NCBI RefSeq assembly: GCF_018139145.2
Contig: NC_059477.1
Coordinates: 32,405,502 to 32,469,501 of the forward strand
DNA length: 64,000 bases
Direction: 5' to 3'
From: Gymnogyps californianus
Lineage: Eukaryota; Chordata; Aves; Accipitriformes; Cathartidae
Shown: piece after piece, positions 25,601 through 36,560 of the stretch
Layout of the letters: every line of letters begins with the position of its first letter
Numbering within the stretch: position 1 is the stretch's first letter
Notes under the pieces: model-generated
Database searches by the model: none
Told to the model about the DNA's origin: nothing
The model's input: the letters and a program-made list of their open reading frames with translations, nothing else
Made by a program: the position numbers and the translations under genes

Positions 25601-26723
25601 TGGATCCAATTTTCTCATGCTTAACTGCAGGACCTCCTCTCTCCCACCACAGCCTCTTGTAATAAAAATAAGCGCCTGGCTCTGACATGGTCCAAGTTTT
25701 GCTTGAGCATTTTGTCTGATACTGTTTGAGTTAGTAGTAAAGGAGGACAGGGAAAGGCTTTCACAGAACTGGAGCTGGAGCCTCAGAGGGATTGCTGGCC
25801 TGTTAATGGGTTGGATTACAACCAAGAAACCAGTGAGAAGCTGGTTGACCTGGCTCCCTTAAGCTTCCTCCTCCTGTTGCCCCAAGCAAGCAGAAAGCTG
25901 CTGGCTGTGTTAGGTGAAATAACCCCACTGGCACCCATGTAGTAACCTCAGACAGGCTTTGGGAAGAGTAATGGTCAGAAAAGCTGTCTGCATTTGATGG
26001 AAGTGAGAACTGAAGGGAATGTATCTGCCTATTTTGGCAGCCTTACACTCACGTTTCCAACAGAAAGATGATCTCTGATATGTGATATACTGGTGCAGGT
26101 CATAACAGCCTGAGCCTGCTTTGTTGGATTTCAAAGAAAAAAGCAGAAACACTACAGTAATAATAGCTACCCTTATAAGCATCTGCCCAGCAGTCAAGAA
26201 AACCAGGCTTTCAGCACCAAGCCTTCACACTGCCCCATTAATGTAAGTGCACTGCCCAGATTCCTCCATAAGCTTACTTGCCTCTTTTTCCTCTAAAAGA
26301 AGGCAGAACTCCTTGAGACCCTCACTGATGGTGAAGTCATTACCCTTGTGGTTTGATGGCAAGCAGAGGTACTTGATTGATTTATTTATGGCAAATAATT
26401 TGAGGCCTCAGTCAGATCTGGCTGTACTGGTCATTCAGGTGGTATGTGACATTCTACACCAGCAAGTGTGACTGTAAATGCACTAAATGTATGAGATGGG
26501 ACAGATGAAGGTGAACAGTTTAGATGAGTATGGAGGGAGGAGAAGTTGGGGATAACAATGATGGATCCATGAAATGGTGTACACAGTGGTTGTCTGAATG
26601 AATGACAACTTGTAAATAATAGTAATTTAAAAATCTCATCATCTTTGGGAAAGCATGGTTTGCTCCATGAGCTTACATGACTGCCTGGCATCACTATGAT
26701 AAGCTATGCTCTGTGGCTGTGTC

Positions 26724-26750
26724 TTTTTTTTTTTTTTTTTTTTTTTTTTT
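26724..26750. repeat. T27 homopolymer
   Basis: Twenty-seven T, followed by GTTTAATAAAAAACAAAC. It could mark the poly(A) end of a minus-strand retrocopy, but the sequence to the right shows no recognisable gene and no target duplication was found. Confidence 0.9.
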
Positions 26751-29559
26751 GTTTAATAAAAAACAAACTCTTTGGGTGGTGTCTGTATTTCCTGAGTGCT
26801 GGCATTAGCAACACACGATTCTAAACAGTTGTCATATAAATAGGAGGCAGTGCTCTCCAGAGAGCTATGTGCTAGTCTTAAGAAATAATAACTTAACTTT
26901 TAGGGAATAACATATTGGATGTCCCTCTAAGCTTGGGCGACTGTAGCATTCGGCACATATGAGTGAAGTTCTGAGATTCCACTTAAAGCCATCGTCTTCA
27001 TCCATCCCTCAACGATGGGACCACTGGGATTCCCCTCTCTTTCCTTTCCTTTGCTGTCTTGTAGTGAGTTTCTCTGTATATCTGTCCTTTTTACCACTGA
27101 CAGTTTTGGAGGGTGATTTTTAACAGTTGAAGATTATCTTCATGTCTAAAGAGCTGGTGGATTAAGAGCTTTTCAAAATCTTTTAAAAGGGCTGAAATTC
27201 TCCAAGTTCTAGTTTCAGATTTCTCTTTTAGACAAACAGTGATGGATGAGATTTCTTGTTCACCATTGTGCTGATGCATAATTCTAAAAACAAGGTGAGG
27301 GAGGTACCCACTTTGCTGTTTTTCTATGTGTATGATAAACTTAATGCCCAGTTTGTCAGCTCCCAGCTTCAATTTTATAATTTGGAGTTAGTCAAAGTAC
27401 AGTTTGTTCAGCACCCTCATTAGGTTTTTATATTTATAACTGCTGATTTAAACAGATTCAGCTTGCAAAGGGCCTCAGAAATCTTCAAAGAGTATTTACC
27501 AAAAGTCCAAGACAACAAAGTTGTTCTAATTGTATCCTAAATTCAGTAGGGATGTTATGCTGCTGGTTTCATGCTAAAAATATTTGTATTCAACAAGAGA
27601 GACACTTCCAATTTGCACATCTATCGCTTCTTACAGAGCACAGTTGTTTTCTCAGGATATTTCTTACCTGCACACTAATAAATAAATAAATAAACAAACA
27701 GAACTTGTAAAATGGGCTGAGAAATAGAATTTCTCTAAAATAAAGGGAATGCTAAGCCAGCTTGTGTGTGGGCTAGATAGTGATACCGGGTGGTGTAGAG
27801 GACTAAGTGGTAGTGTATCAGAGCCTCTAAAATGACATAAAACAAAGCTACTTTTCTGATCATAATTTCGGAGAGATTGTGTTGCCCAGAGTGTAAGTTT
27901 TATAGCACTTCTTTAGTGGTTGCTTTTGTCTGTGACACATTTTTTAGGAAGCTGTACCTACAAGTAAGAGAGATATAAAGACTGGAAGTGAAACTCTAGT
28001 GTTCTGGTCTAATTTTAGGTAAGGGGACACATTTTGGTGAATTTAGAAGATGAAGATTTCTTGCTGAGTAAACCGAGGCTCTCTAGCACCATATTTTATT
28101 CTATTACAGCACTGCTCATCTACAGTGAATCCATTTTTATCAGTTAAGGTACTGAGTGATATATTACAGCCAAATTTACAGCTCTGGGGATTAAAATGAC
28201 ATAACAGTGCAAAGCTGAAAGGAGTATTTGCCTGGTGTACTTTCAATGAGTATGTGTATCTAAGTAGGGAAAAACAGCTTTCTGTCATCCTAGAATTCAT
28301 ATAAAACAGCTTAGTCACATTGAGGCATCGCTACAAGAAGTACAAAACCAATTTTGAACGCACTTCTTCATTTGCTCTGTTGGAAAGTATAAAGGTCAAG
28401 TTAACCAAAGGACATCATGAGATGATACAGAAAAGATACAGTAGGAGAAAATAATTGAAAGCAAGTACCCAATTACTTGTTCCCATCCGCTTCCTAAGTG
28501 ATAAGAGAGGGATGGAGTAACGTCATTAGTGCACAGTCACTGTAGCTGTGACTGAGATCCTTCCATGCACTGTCATGTTGAAGCACATAGGTTAAAAATC
28601 AAACCAAAACAACAAAAAACCCTCACCAACTTTGCAGCTGGTTAAAGCAGATTCATTTGTCTTAAGTGTTTGGGAATTACAGTTTTTAGCAACAGAAAGT
28701 CCTTACTGTGCTGACTTTTCCTTATTTTGGTGTTATGCGTGAAAATAGAGATGTTATGTAGCCCACAAGAAGGACATGACAGAATCCTCTGGCTGATTTG
28801 CAAAAGTAGAGCTGCTTATCAGGTCTTGCATCTTCCGAGCTGAGTAGGAAGTTTTTTGTCATTTCCTAGTGAAGATCGCAAAGATGTGGTGTTCACCTAG
28901 TAATGATTTAAACCAGACAGTGGATACTACGAAGAATTCTCTCGAACATGAGAATTTTTCCTCCTTTTCCTGGGAAAGCTCAGCAAGCTCTTATTGAGTC
29001 ACTAGTGACTTTTTGAAGGCAACCGTCAGGGCGATATCTGCCCTGGGAAAAAAGCAAGGGAAGTTTCAGGGGGTGTCATGCATCTCAGGGAAAGCAGAGC
29101 AGCATCTGAAGTGCATTGCTTGATGATGTCTTTGGCATACTGCATACTTGACAGGTCCCAATAGGCATCTTCTGAAAATTGGTCCTTTCAGTAGTTATTT
29201 TGTGTAAAGGTATAAACAAGGTTTGCTTGTCAGGATTTTACATGTGTTTCTCATAAACTCCGTGTCCAGGTATCTAAGGAACAGTTTACAACTTAGCAAT
29301 ATGTGAGAATGGAAAATATTATTTTTGTTTTAAGTATTATTGGCTGGGTGACTGAAGTTTCTCATAAAGCATGCAGTGCTTCTGAGGTGCCTGTGTCCCA
29401 GAGGAGCCTCTGTGCTCGGAAATGGATGTAACTCATGGCTCAGGACTGACTGCATCACACACTCGATAGGAATTTGAAATTTCCATAGGAACTGAAATGC
29501 TGTATGTCATTCAGGCTAGACAGTTTTTGGCCATTTGAAAGTTTTCAGTGTACACAGGC

Positions 29560-29625
29560 CGGGTCTGATCCTGCTCTCATTAAGGCTAATGGGAGCTTTG
29601 CCATCAACTTCATGGGAGTAGGAAA
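29560..29625 (+). repeat. Dispersed 45-bp motif, copy B
   Basis: The text GGGTCTGATCCTGCTCTCAT, AATGGGAGCTTTGCCATCAA and CTTCATGGGAGTAGG is the best preserved of the three copies and closest to the remembered amniote repeat ('ctgatcctgc..aatgggagctttgccattgacttcaatggga'). Confidence 0.55.
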
Positions 29626-29721
29626 GAATCCGTCACAAGCTGTGCCTATCCGAGCCATGGATTATTTTGTACAAGTCAAGGTCTTTGCTTTAGTTGCTCT
29701 TTTTCTCATTGATAGTTTTTT

Positions 29722-29860
29722 CATTATTATTTGTATTCCAGGTGTACCTAGAGACCCTGACTGAGCTTTACTATGCTGTGCACTGTACAAACAGGTACTT
29801 GGAGGGGAAACCTGCCCCAAATGTAATGCTTGTAATGTAAATAGGAAGATAAGGGAAAGC
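29722..29860 (+). repeat. Ancient amniote-type repeat fragment, second copy
   Basis: The text ATTATTATTTGTATTCCAGG, ATGCTGTGCACTGTACAAAC, CCTGCCCCAAATGTAATGCT and TGTAATGTAAATAGGAAGAT keeps the same block order as the fragment at 5309-5415. Known relatives have 'attgtgctaggcgctgtacaaac' and 'ccctgccccaaagagcttacaat'. It lies 97 bp after copy B of the 45-bp motif. Confidence 0.55.
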
Positions 29861-31162
29861 TGGCAGGTGAAGGAAGAGGGGTGTGCAGAGGGACACAGCT
29901 TGCTTGGAGTGGCAGGCAAGGATGAGGAGTGCAGCCAAGTCTCCTTGGTCCAGGTTCAGTGCTCCCAAGCGCACTACTCTGTTCTGTGCTGGACTAATTT
30001 TGGGTCTATTCTGATGGAATTGAGGGAGTTTTCAAACTGATTTCAGCTGGAGCACTGTCTGCCCTTTGCTGTCTGAGGGCAGCAGGAGAAGGGACAGGCT
30101 CTTGTCTAATGGGGAATTACAGTGCCTGTTACCACGGGGAATAGAAGCCATTTATGCCATTTCTCTTTGGCTTATCTGGTCCTGTGAGTAACCATGTGCC
30201 TTCTCAGGAGAGTTGTCCTGATGCTGAATGGTTCAATGTGCTGTGTGGTAGAGTGCCAATAAGACAAACACAAATAAATTGAAGTTTTTCGTATTGGCTT
30301 TTCAGAAATGCCGAAGATCCTTGTTAAAACAGGAGGGAAGTGAGGCTCCTGGAAACAGAAATGCACCATTGTAATTAGTTTTAGATGTTTTCAAGGTGGC
30401 TGTCATTTGCGTTTCTTTATTCATTAGCTTGTGTTGGAGAGGAGGAAATGTATATTTTCATTTGGTTTGTTATTAGTGAAACTTCCTTAACTTCATTAAT
30501 TACTGTGAAGTTTATTAGTTTCATTCCTGTTCCTGTATTTATTTTCTCTACACCTCTATGGCTTTACATATCCACAGCTCCTTCAGGAAAGGGGATTTCT
30601 CTTCTGTTGTTTCACAGAGGCTGGTTTATTCCCTGGACCAGTCTTCACCTGTTGGAGAAATGAATTAGCAAAGCTTAACAAGTTCTGGGTTTGCCTCAAC
30701 TAATTCATCTAGTCTCTTCAGGGCAATATCCCAGGCTTTTTCTGACTGTATGGCAAACATGGTATCTGTTTAGCATAGGAGAACACAAATTTCAACTGTG
30801 AGCAAAGACTACATTGCCCACACAGGTATATTTATTTTAAAAATGTTGGTACTAGACTTTATGCCAGGATGAAAATCACTTTCTGCTTTCCAAGGTTTAG
30901 AAATGGCTGAAAACTCAATGCCGAAGTTGATGTTGGGGGACATTTTTGCGCTAAATTTTGAGTGAAATTAATTCACTCTTGCAATAAGGAAGATTACAAA
31001 CCAATGTGCTTCCTGCCTATAGCAAAAGTCGCCCACATGTACAACATGACAAGTTGGTTATTGCTGTTAGGAGCTTTCTTCTGTATGTGATACTATTTGA
31101 GAAGTGGAATGCTATGGTGTATTTAAAGTCTGTGTTGTAAAATGCATATGCACGGGGGGTAA

Positions 31163-31190
31163 AATTAAGGTTGCCTGGGCAACCTTAATT
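31163..31190. promoter_or_regulatory. Perfect palindrome with RFX X-box
   Basis: The arms AATTAAGGTTGCC and GGCAACCTTAATT (13 bp each) are exact inverted copies around the dinucleotide TG. The core GTTGCC-TG-GGCAAC at 31170-31183 fits the X-box consensus GTNRCC-N(2)-RGYAAC on both strands, the site of RFX-family factors that drive ciliary and immune genes. The palindrome extends five bases beyond the core on each side, more than the factor needs. No promoter or gene is visible nearby, so a distal enhancer is the likeliest role if it is functional. Confidence 0.5.
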
Positions 31191-33124
31191 CTGGCATTTC
31201 CTGATTTTTGAATGCTATTTTGTGCAACCTTCTCATTGCCTCAGAGTAGTGTTTGCACTGTGTTCTATTTATATGCACATGGTATAAACTAAAATAAATG
31301 TTTTGTAATGTTAGTGTTGGATTTCAGCTAGTTATTTGTTCTTCATTTCATGCTGGAGTTGTTTTGTCTTTGGGGTTTGTTCCTGAACATTTTAAACAGT
31401 TAATATTCAAAGGAAAATGTTATCGATTTTGTTCTTCCCGTACTGAAGGCAGCTCTTTTCAGTTGAACCTGGTTGTGCAGGGGTAAATCAGGAAAGAATT
31501 TGGCTCAAGTGATTTCTATTTCCTTTGGTATTTTTCTGCCTGTTTTGCAGTGGTTCTGTATGCAGCTTTTCAACGAGCAATATGTTTCTCCTACAGTTTC
31601 ACTTTACTAGAGAGATCAGGATGGAAAACATAACATCCAATCAAAGTGATGTAATCTCCAAGGGAAAAGTTTCTTCAGCCTGCTATAAGTAGAAATTACG
31701 TTTCTTTTTAGCAGGTCTCCTGGATCAAGCTGTTCAGGGCTTCTAGAAGGGAATGAGTGCATCCAAATGGATTTTCTCCAAAGTAGAATGTTCTCTTTTT
31801 TTTGGCTGTGCTTTTAATAGCAAAAGTTATTTTAACCCTCATCAATTTCTAATAAGTCAGAACAGTGAAGTTCACTGAATCATCTGAAACTGTAGCTGAT
31901 AGGTAATCTTAAAGATCAAACCAAGGAAACAAGGACTGCAGCATAACCCATGGTGTATGGGGAACTCATGGAAGCAAAGATGAATGAAATGAGTTTTAGT
32001 GGAGGTGGGAGTGGGAAGGAAGCAGGTGGGTGGAGCTAGCTCTAAATCAGATAGTTGTAAATATGGTCCAGGTTATTTTTAATATTATGCCACTGTTTCT
32101 TCTAATGTTGGGGAAAGTATTTTGATTTCCTGAGGCCCGATGATTGAACAGTGAAACAAATGTTTGCAGCCACGACTGATGGTGAAATCAGACTTGAAAG
32201 ATAACTAAGGGAAGAACCAGGTCAGTAATTAACTCATCTTGACTACCAAACTCAGTAAATCTCATTGCCCTTTTGAACGTGAGGGATGAGGGTGGGTAAA
32301 CACCTTCCCAAAGGTGTGGAAGGGTGCAGTGCTGGGGTAGCAACTCCATCCACAAGTTCATGGCTTTCAGCAGCCCTGTGTTCAACCCACTAGGTGTGAC
32401 CTCTTTCTAAAAATGTTTGCTTGTACTGTGATTTAAAATTAGCATTCCACACCGGCACATCATATGATTTTCTAGCAGGGGTAGAGTGAATGAGAGTGTT
32501 CAGGACACTCCCAATATCAGCTGCTTTAATCTAAGTACGACTAAGGAGGGGTTCGATGTCCTTCAGACCTGCTTTCTAGGCTGGAACATGCTGTTCCTTT
32601 CTCCCATCCTGAGCTTTACAACATACTTTGGGCCAATTTGTCTGCTGAAGTAAACAGCCAGAATACCATTTGAGTTTATACAATCCCAGACAGGTCTTCC
32701 TCCCCGTGGGGGCTGGGGGAGGATGGGGAGTATTGTATTGTAACTTCCCCAAATCTAAGTACTGCAAGCACGGGGAGTTTGAAGTTAAGGAGACATTTAA
32801 AATAAATCACTATGATATTACCAGAAATGCACAGTTAAGTCAATCAAATAATCTACTTTATACTAATGCCCTGCAATAATGCTAAATATGTGATTAAGGC
32901 ATTTTAGTGGTTGTGGTCCTAGAATAGATGCAACTGATTATAAGGCATGTTTGAGTTATTTCTTCCTCTCCTTGTGGTATCTTGTAAAGCAGAGACATTT
33001 CCTGCAAGACAGAGGAATTGAATCCTTGATTTAATTTGCAAAATGAAATTCAGCCTAAGTATTGATTTGCTCAGAGTACTGTCATAGTAAGATCATGCAA
33101 TGACTTGCAGTATTTTATGCCAGC

Positions 33125-33180
33125 TTCTGTTTCCATCAAGATCACTGGGAACTTTGTCACTGACTTCCTTGGGAGCAGCT
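33125..33180 (+). repeat. Dispersed 45-bp motif, copy C
   Basis: The text CACTGGGAACTTTGTCACTG and ACTTCCTTGGGAGCAG lines up with copies A and B over the 'gggagctttgccactgacttc' core. Confidence 0.4.
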
Positions 33181-33937
33181 CTGGGCTGTTCACATGTGCT
33201 TGTAGTGCTAGCACTCCCACTTACCAGGGCCTGAGGACAAACTGGTCTTGGAGGTGACGGTTCATCGCTCAGAAAGCCAGCGGAGAGAGATGTGGATTTT
33301 TTGATGTGAGGTTTTCAGTCACTTCCTGGACCAGTTGTAGCCTCAATGCCATGTGGTTGTCACCACTGAGCTCCTGTATCCATCACAGCTCTTCTGGCCA
33401 AAGGCCCTTGCACAGATGCACGTCTACCAGCACAGCTGCACTTATCCTGCCCTGGAAAAGACTAGAATAAACCTGACAAGCAATTTTACCTTTTTTTACT
33501 TATAAATGCTGCGTCCACAGTCCCTTCAGCACAGTTGTTCTGGTTTAATTGTGTTGACGTGAAACTCTTGCACTGGCACAGCTCTGTGAGCTGGAGCGAA
33601 GACCTCGGTGCATCCTTGACGGACACAGTGTGCAGGCAAAAATACGTGGGCATTTTGACACCTTCTTTGTGCTGCTTTTAGCCTTCACTTTCCTGTTTCC
33701 TTTTCTCTAGACCATGTCATCCCCAGTGATTAAAATACAGTTCTTTGTAAAGAAATGACATAAACTGGTCTTGCTCTGGTGATCTGTTCACTGCATACAG
33801 TGAAAGTCAGGTCTTGGAGTTTGTTAATCTGCTCTACAGACCCACCACAACTCTGACCAAAAAACCTGTAACTTTTCCTAGTTTATACACTAATTGAATT
33901 ACTGTTATCTGCATTTATCTTAGAAAGCCACCTGTAT

Positions 33938-33981
33938 AAACTCATTGTCTTCAAATTTACAAACTCTTTGTCTTCAAATTA
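33938..33981. repeat. 23-bp tandem duplication
   Basis: AAACTCATTGTCTTCAAATT and AAACTCTTTGTCTTCAAATT follow each other at 23-bp spacing and match at 19 of their 20 bases. Two copies only; a local duplication of fairly recent age. Confidence 0.85.
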
Positions 33982-36434
33982 TGCTCCCAGTGACACGTGT
34001 ACAACCCTAAAGAAGGAAATAGGGTTGGCCAGATAACACAGGAGACATAATTCACGAGTAATGGATTTACACAGCACTGGATCTGAAAGGATTTGTGTTA
34101 TTAATAATGATGCTTGAGCCAGAAAAAAATTGAACTTGACTTCCAACTCCAGGTGAAGTTTGCAGCAGTGTTGTTTTACTTTTAATCTCAGCGTCTTGCC
34201 GTAGTGGTTCTTAATAGCTGTACAAGCCGTGTAGACCCGTTGTACAGAGTCACAGTGCGGGGCTGAATGACACTGCACAGGAAGATGGCAACCCTGAAAA
34301 AAAGGAAAGCTCTTTCTAAAGATGCAATAGTCCTCTGATGAGGAAAACAAAACTACTTTCTTTTTTTTTCCCCCACCATGAAAATATATGATGGAATCTG
34401 AAAGTCAGGAATTCTTTCCATCTCCTAATTCACAACTTTCAGATCAACATCAGGGTATGTCATTGTTTGGAAGATTAATAGCTTCAAGCTGAGTTTTGTC
34501 ACAACATCCACATGTTCTCCTTTATAGCCCAGCAAAAGCACAGACAGTGCTGGTTAAGTTGCTTTCTTAGTCAAGTCTTCTGGTTTATTTACTTCAGCAT
34601 TGTTTAGTTACTAAATGTAATTTTAAGGCCTAAATTTTCACTGTTAATACTTGAGTTTACTCTGTTATAATTCATTTGAAGCCAGTGATGCTACATTGTC
34701 ATAAGAATGAAGTAAAAGAGAAATCACTCGCTTCAATCTAAAGAGTTATCGGGTGCTAACAGTTAGGAGGAGAAAGGGCCAATATTTTCAACACAGCATC
34801 CTAAAAAACTTAGACATTTAAATCCATATATGGACATGTCGTTAACACATGTCTGCTTTCAGATGTACTGAATCTCTGCAGCCCTTGTTGACATAAATGG
34901 AAATGGAGATGTTTGTTGCTTATGCTCATGTAAGGCTTTGGGTCTGCTTTACACATGTGCATGCCCAGTGCTGGAGCATCCAGGACTTTGAGCCAGATGC
35001 TGAGCTCCCAGCTCTCTGGGCTGGGTGGGCTTGCCACTCTCTCTTCCTTTTTGATGGACTTCCTGTACCAGCCCTCAAAATTTGTGAGCAAATAAACTAG
35101 CTTGAAAGCACAGAAGATCATGACGGCTTTCTCCAAATCTCATCAGTGTTTTTCCTTATCATTTAGTTTTTAGCTCCCAGACTGTAAGATCGGGCCAAAG
35201 TGGGCTATTGCTGATCAAGATGAGATGTACCCTTTTCTGAAATAAGTTGCTTCTGTTGCCTCTTGAGTGCTCTCAGCCTCGGGAGCAGCAGGCAAGGACC
35301 ATTATTCAGACGTGGCTTGGCACAGAGACGCAGTCACTAAGCTTTCAGGCTGGCTACAAGTTGGTTCAGTTGAGCAATTTTATACAAGGCCAATGCAATT
35401 ATTCTTTTTTTTTCCTTTTTTTTTTTGCTTATAAGAGAAGAAAAAATTCAGATTCTTTGAGCTTGATTGGAAGGAAAATGATCCTCTACTACTGGATTTC
35501 CCAAACTGCCATATAATCCAAATAAGTCTGGATTTGACCGAATTCCCATAAGAGGCTTAGTGATATCTGAGCCATTGTTTTAACTTAATGCCGTCTGATG
35601 GGTTGATTATACCTAGTGCCGCAATGCTCAGAGGTTTGTTTTGTTTGTTAAATTGTGGATAAAGAAGTTCACTTGAAGATGAGGTGCCTTTCATCTCTTT
35701 TAGAAATGAACAAGTCCAGTAACTGTTCATTTAATGAGTAACAGTTCATGGCGTGTCTCACTGCACGGGCTTTTCAGGTTGCTTTCCAAATTTGCATTTC
35801 TGATCAAGGATCTGTATGATTGTGGTTGAGCTGTGTGCATGAGGCATGATGATCTTTTGGATGTTTCAGTTCTTTATCACAAGTGCAATGGGAATCAAAT
35901 TCCTCAATTCCACTGCTGCAAATTTGTTGTAAAAACTATCCAGTATAACACATCCTTGCTTCCTTCTTGTAATGGATGAGATTCACTGGCATAATGTTCC
36001 TTGTTTGTTCTTGGCTAGTGGTATGATTTGCTGAATGATTACCTGTAGCTGCCAGATCTGAATTATATGTCTTCTTACACCTTGTGAGGATAAAAACATG
36101 ACAAAGTATCAATCAAAATGTTGACTCTGAAACTATTGTTAGTAAACTGAAACTGTCAAAGGCGTATTACTAAAGGCAGAAGAATAGCTCTGTGCAGATG
36201 TTGTATTGTAAAGAAATTTTTCCCAAGAACTTTACCATCAACTATTGGTGTCAGGAGAATATTATAAATTGGCATCATTACAGCTGCAGTGCCCAAATCG
36301 TGCTCCCATGCATGTTAGATGTAAACACCAGAGCAAATTCACAGCATAATGACGGAGTTATTAAACACTGAATCGGATTGTGTCCTACTTATTACCATCA
36401 TGAATGTGTTCTGATTATGAGGATATTTTGGGAG

Positions 36435-36560
36435 GAGACGTGCACCAGTCTGGTCGCGTGGCAGGAAAGGCATGTGCCTCACGCCTGTGCTGGGCTCCCA
36501 GCATCAGCCGCGCGTCCTGCCCCGATGCCAGGCCTGTCCTTGAGATGCTGGATGGGAAGG
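36435..36560. other. Small CpG-richer patch
   Basis: About eight CpG occur within roughly 120 bp (for example TCGCGTGG and GCCGCGCGTCC) in a window otherwise poor in CpG. Frames of about 108 codons are open on both strands (36404-36730 plus, 36415-36744 minus), as expected where stop codons are scarce. It is too small to be called a CpG island and no exon is recognisable. Confidence 0.4.

Larger units (their letters stand above)
20301..26723. other. Unique non-coding DNA
   Basis: No gene recognised. Frames are under 105 codons. It holds old fragments at 22790-22845 and 25510-25600, a T15 run at 23242-23256 and a short ATTT repeat near 25328-25340. A 43-bp segment at 25345-25387 has AG and GT borders, but its upstream tract is rich in A and unconvincing. 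Confidence 0.65.
26751..31162. other. Unique non-coding DNA
   Basis: No gene recognised; the longest frame is 95 codons or less. An (AAAT)n run lies near 27678-27694. Two old repeat fragments lie at 29560-29625 and 29722-29860. Confidence 0.65.
31191..36434. other. Unique non-coding DNA
   Basis: No gene recognised; the longest frame is 123 codons on the minus strand (33979-34350) without family resemblance. It contains copy C of the 45-bp motif, a 23-bp tandem duplication at 33938-33981, and a G-rich stretch around 32707-32729 (two G5 and one G4 run) that falls short of a four-run quadruplex. Confidence 0.65.

Noticed and set aside
26724..26800. Minus-strand retrocopy ending in the T27 run
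   Set aside because: No coding similarity to the right of the run and no target duplication.
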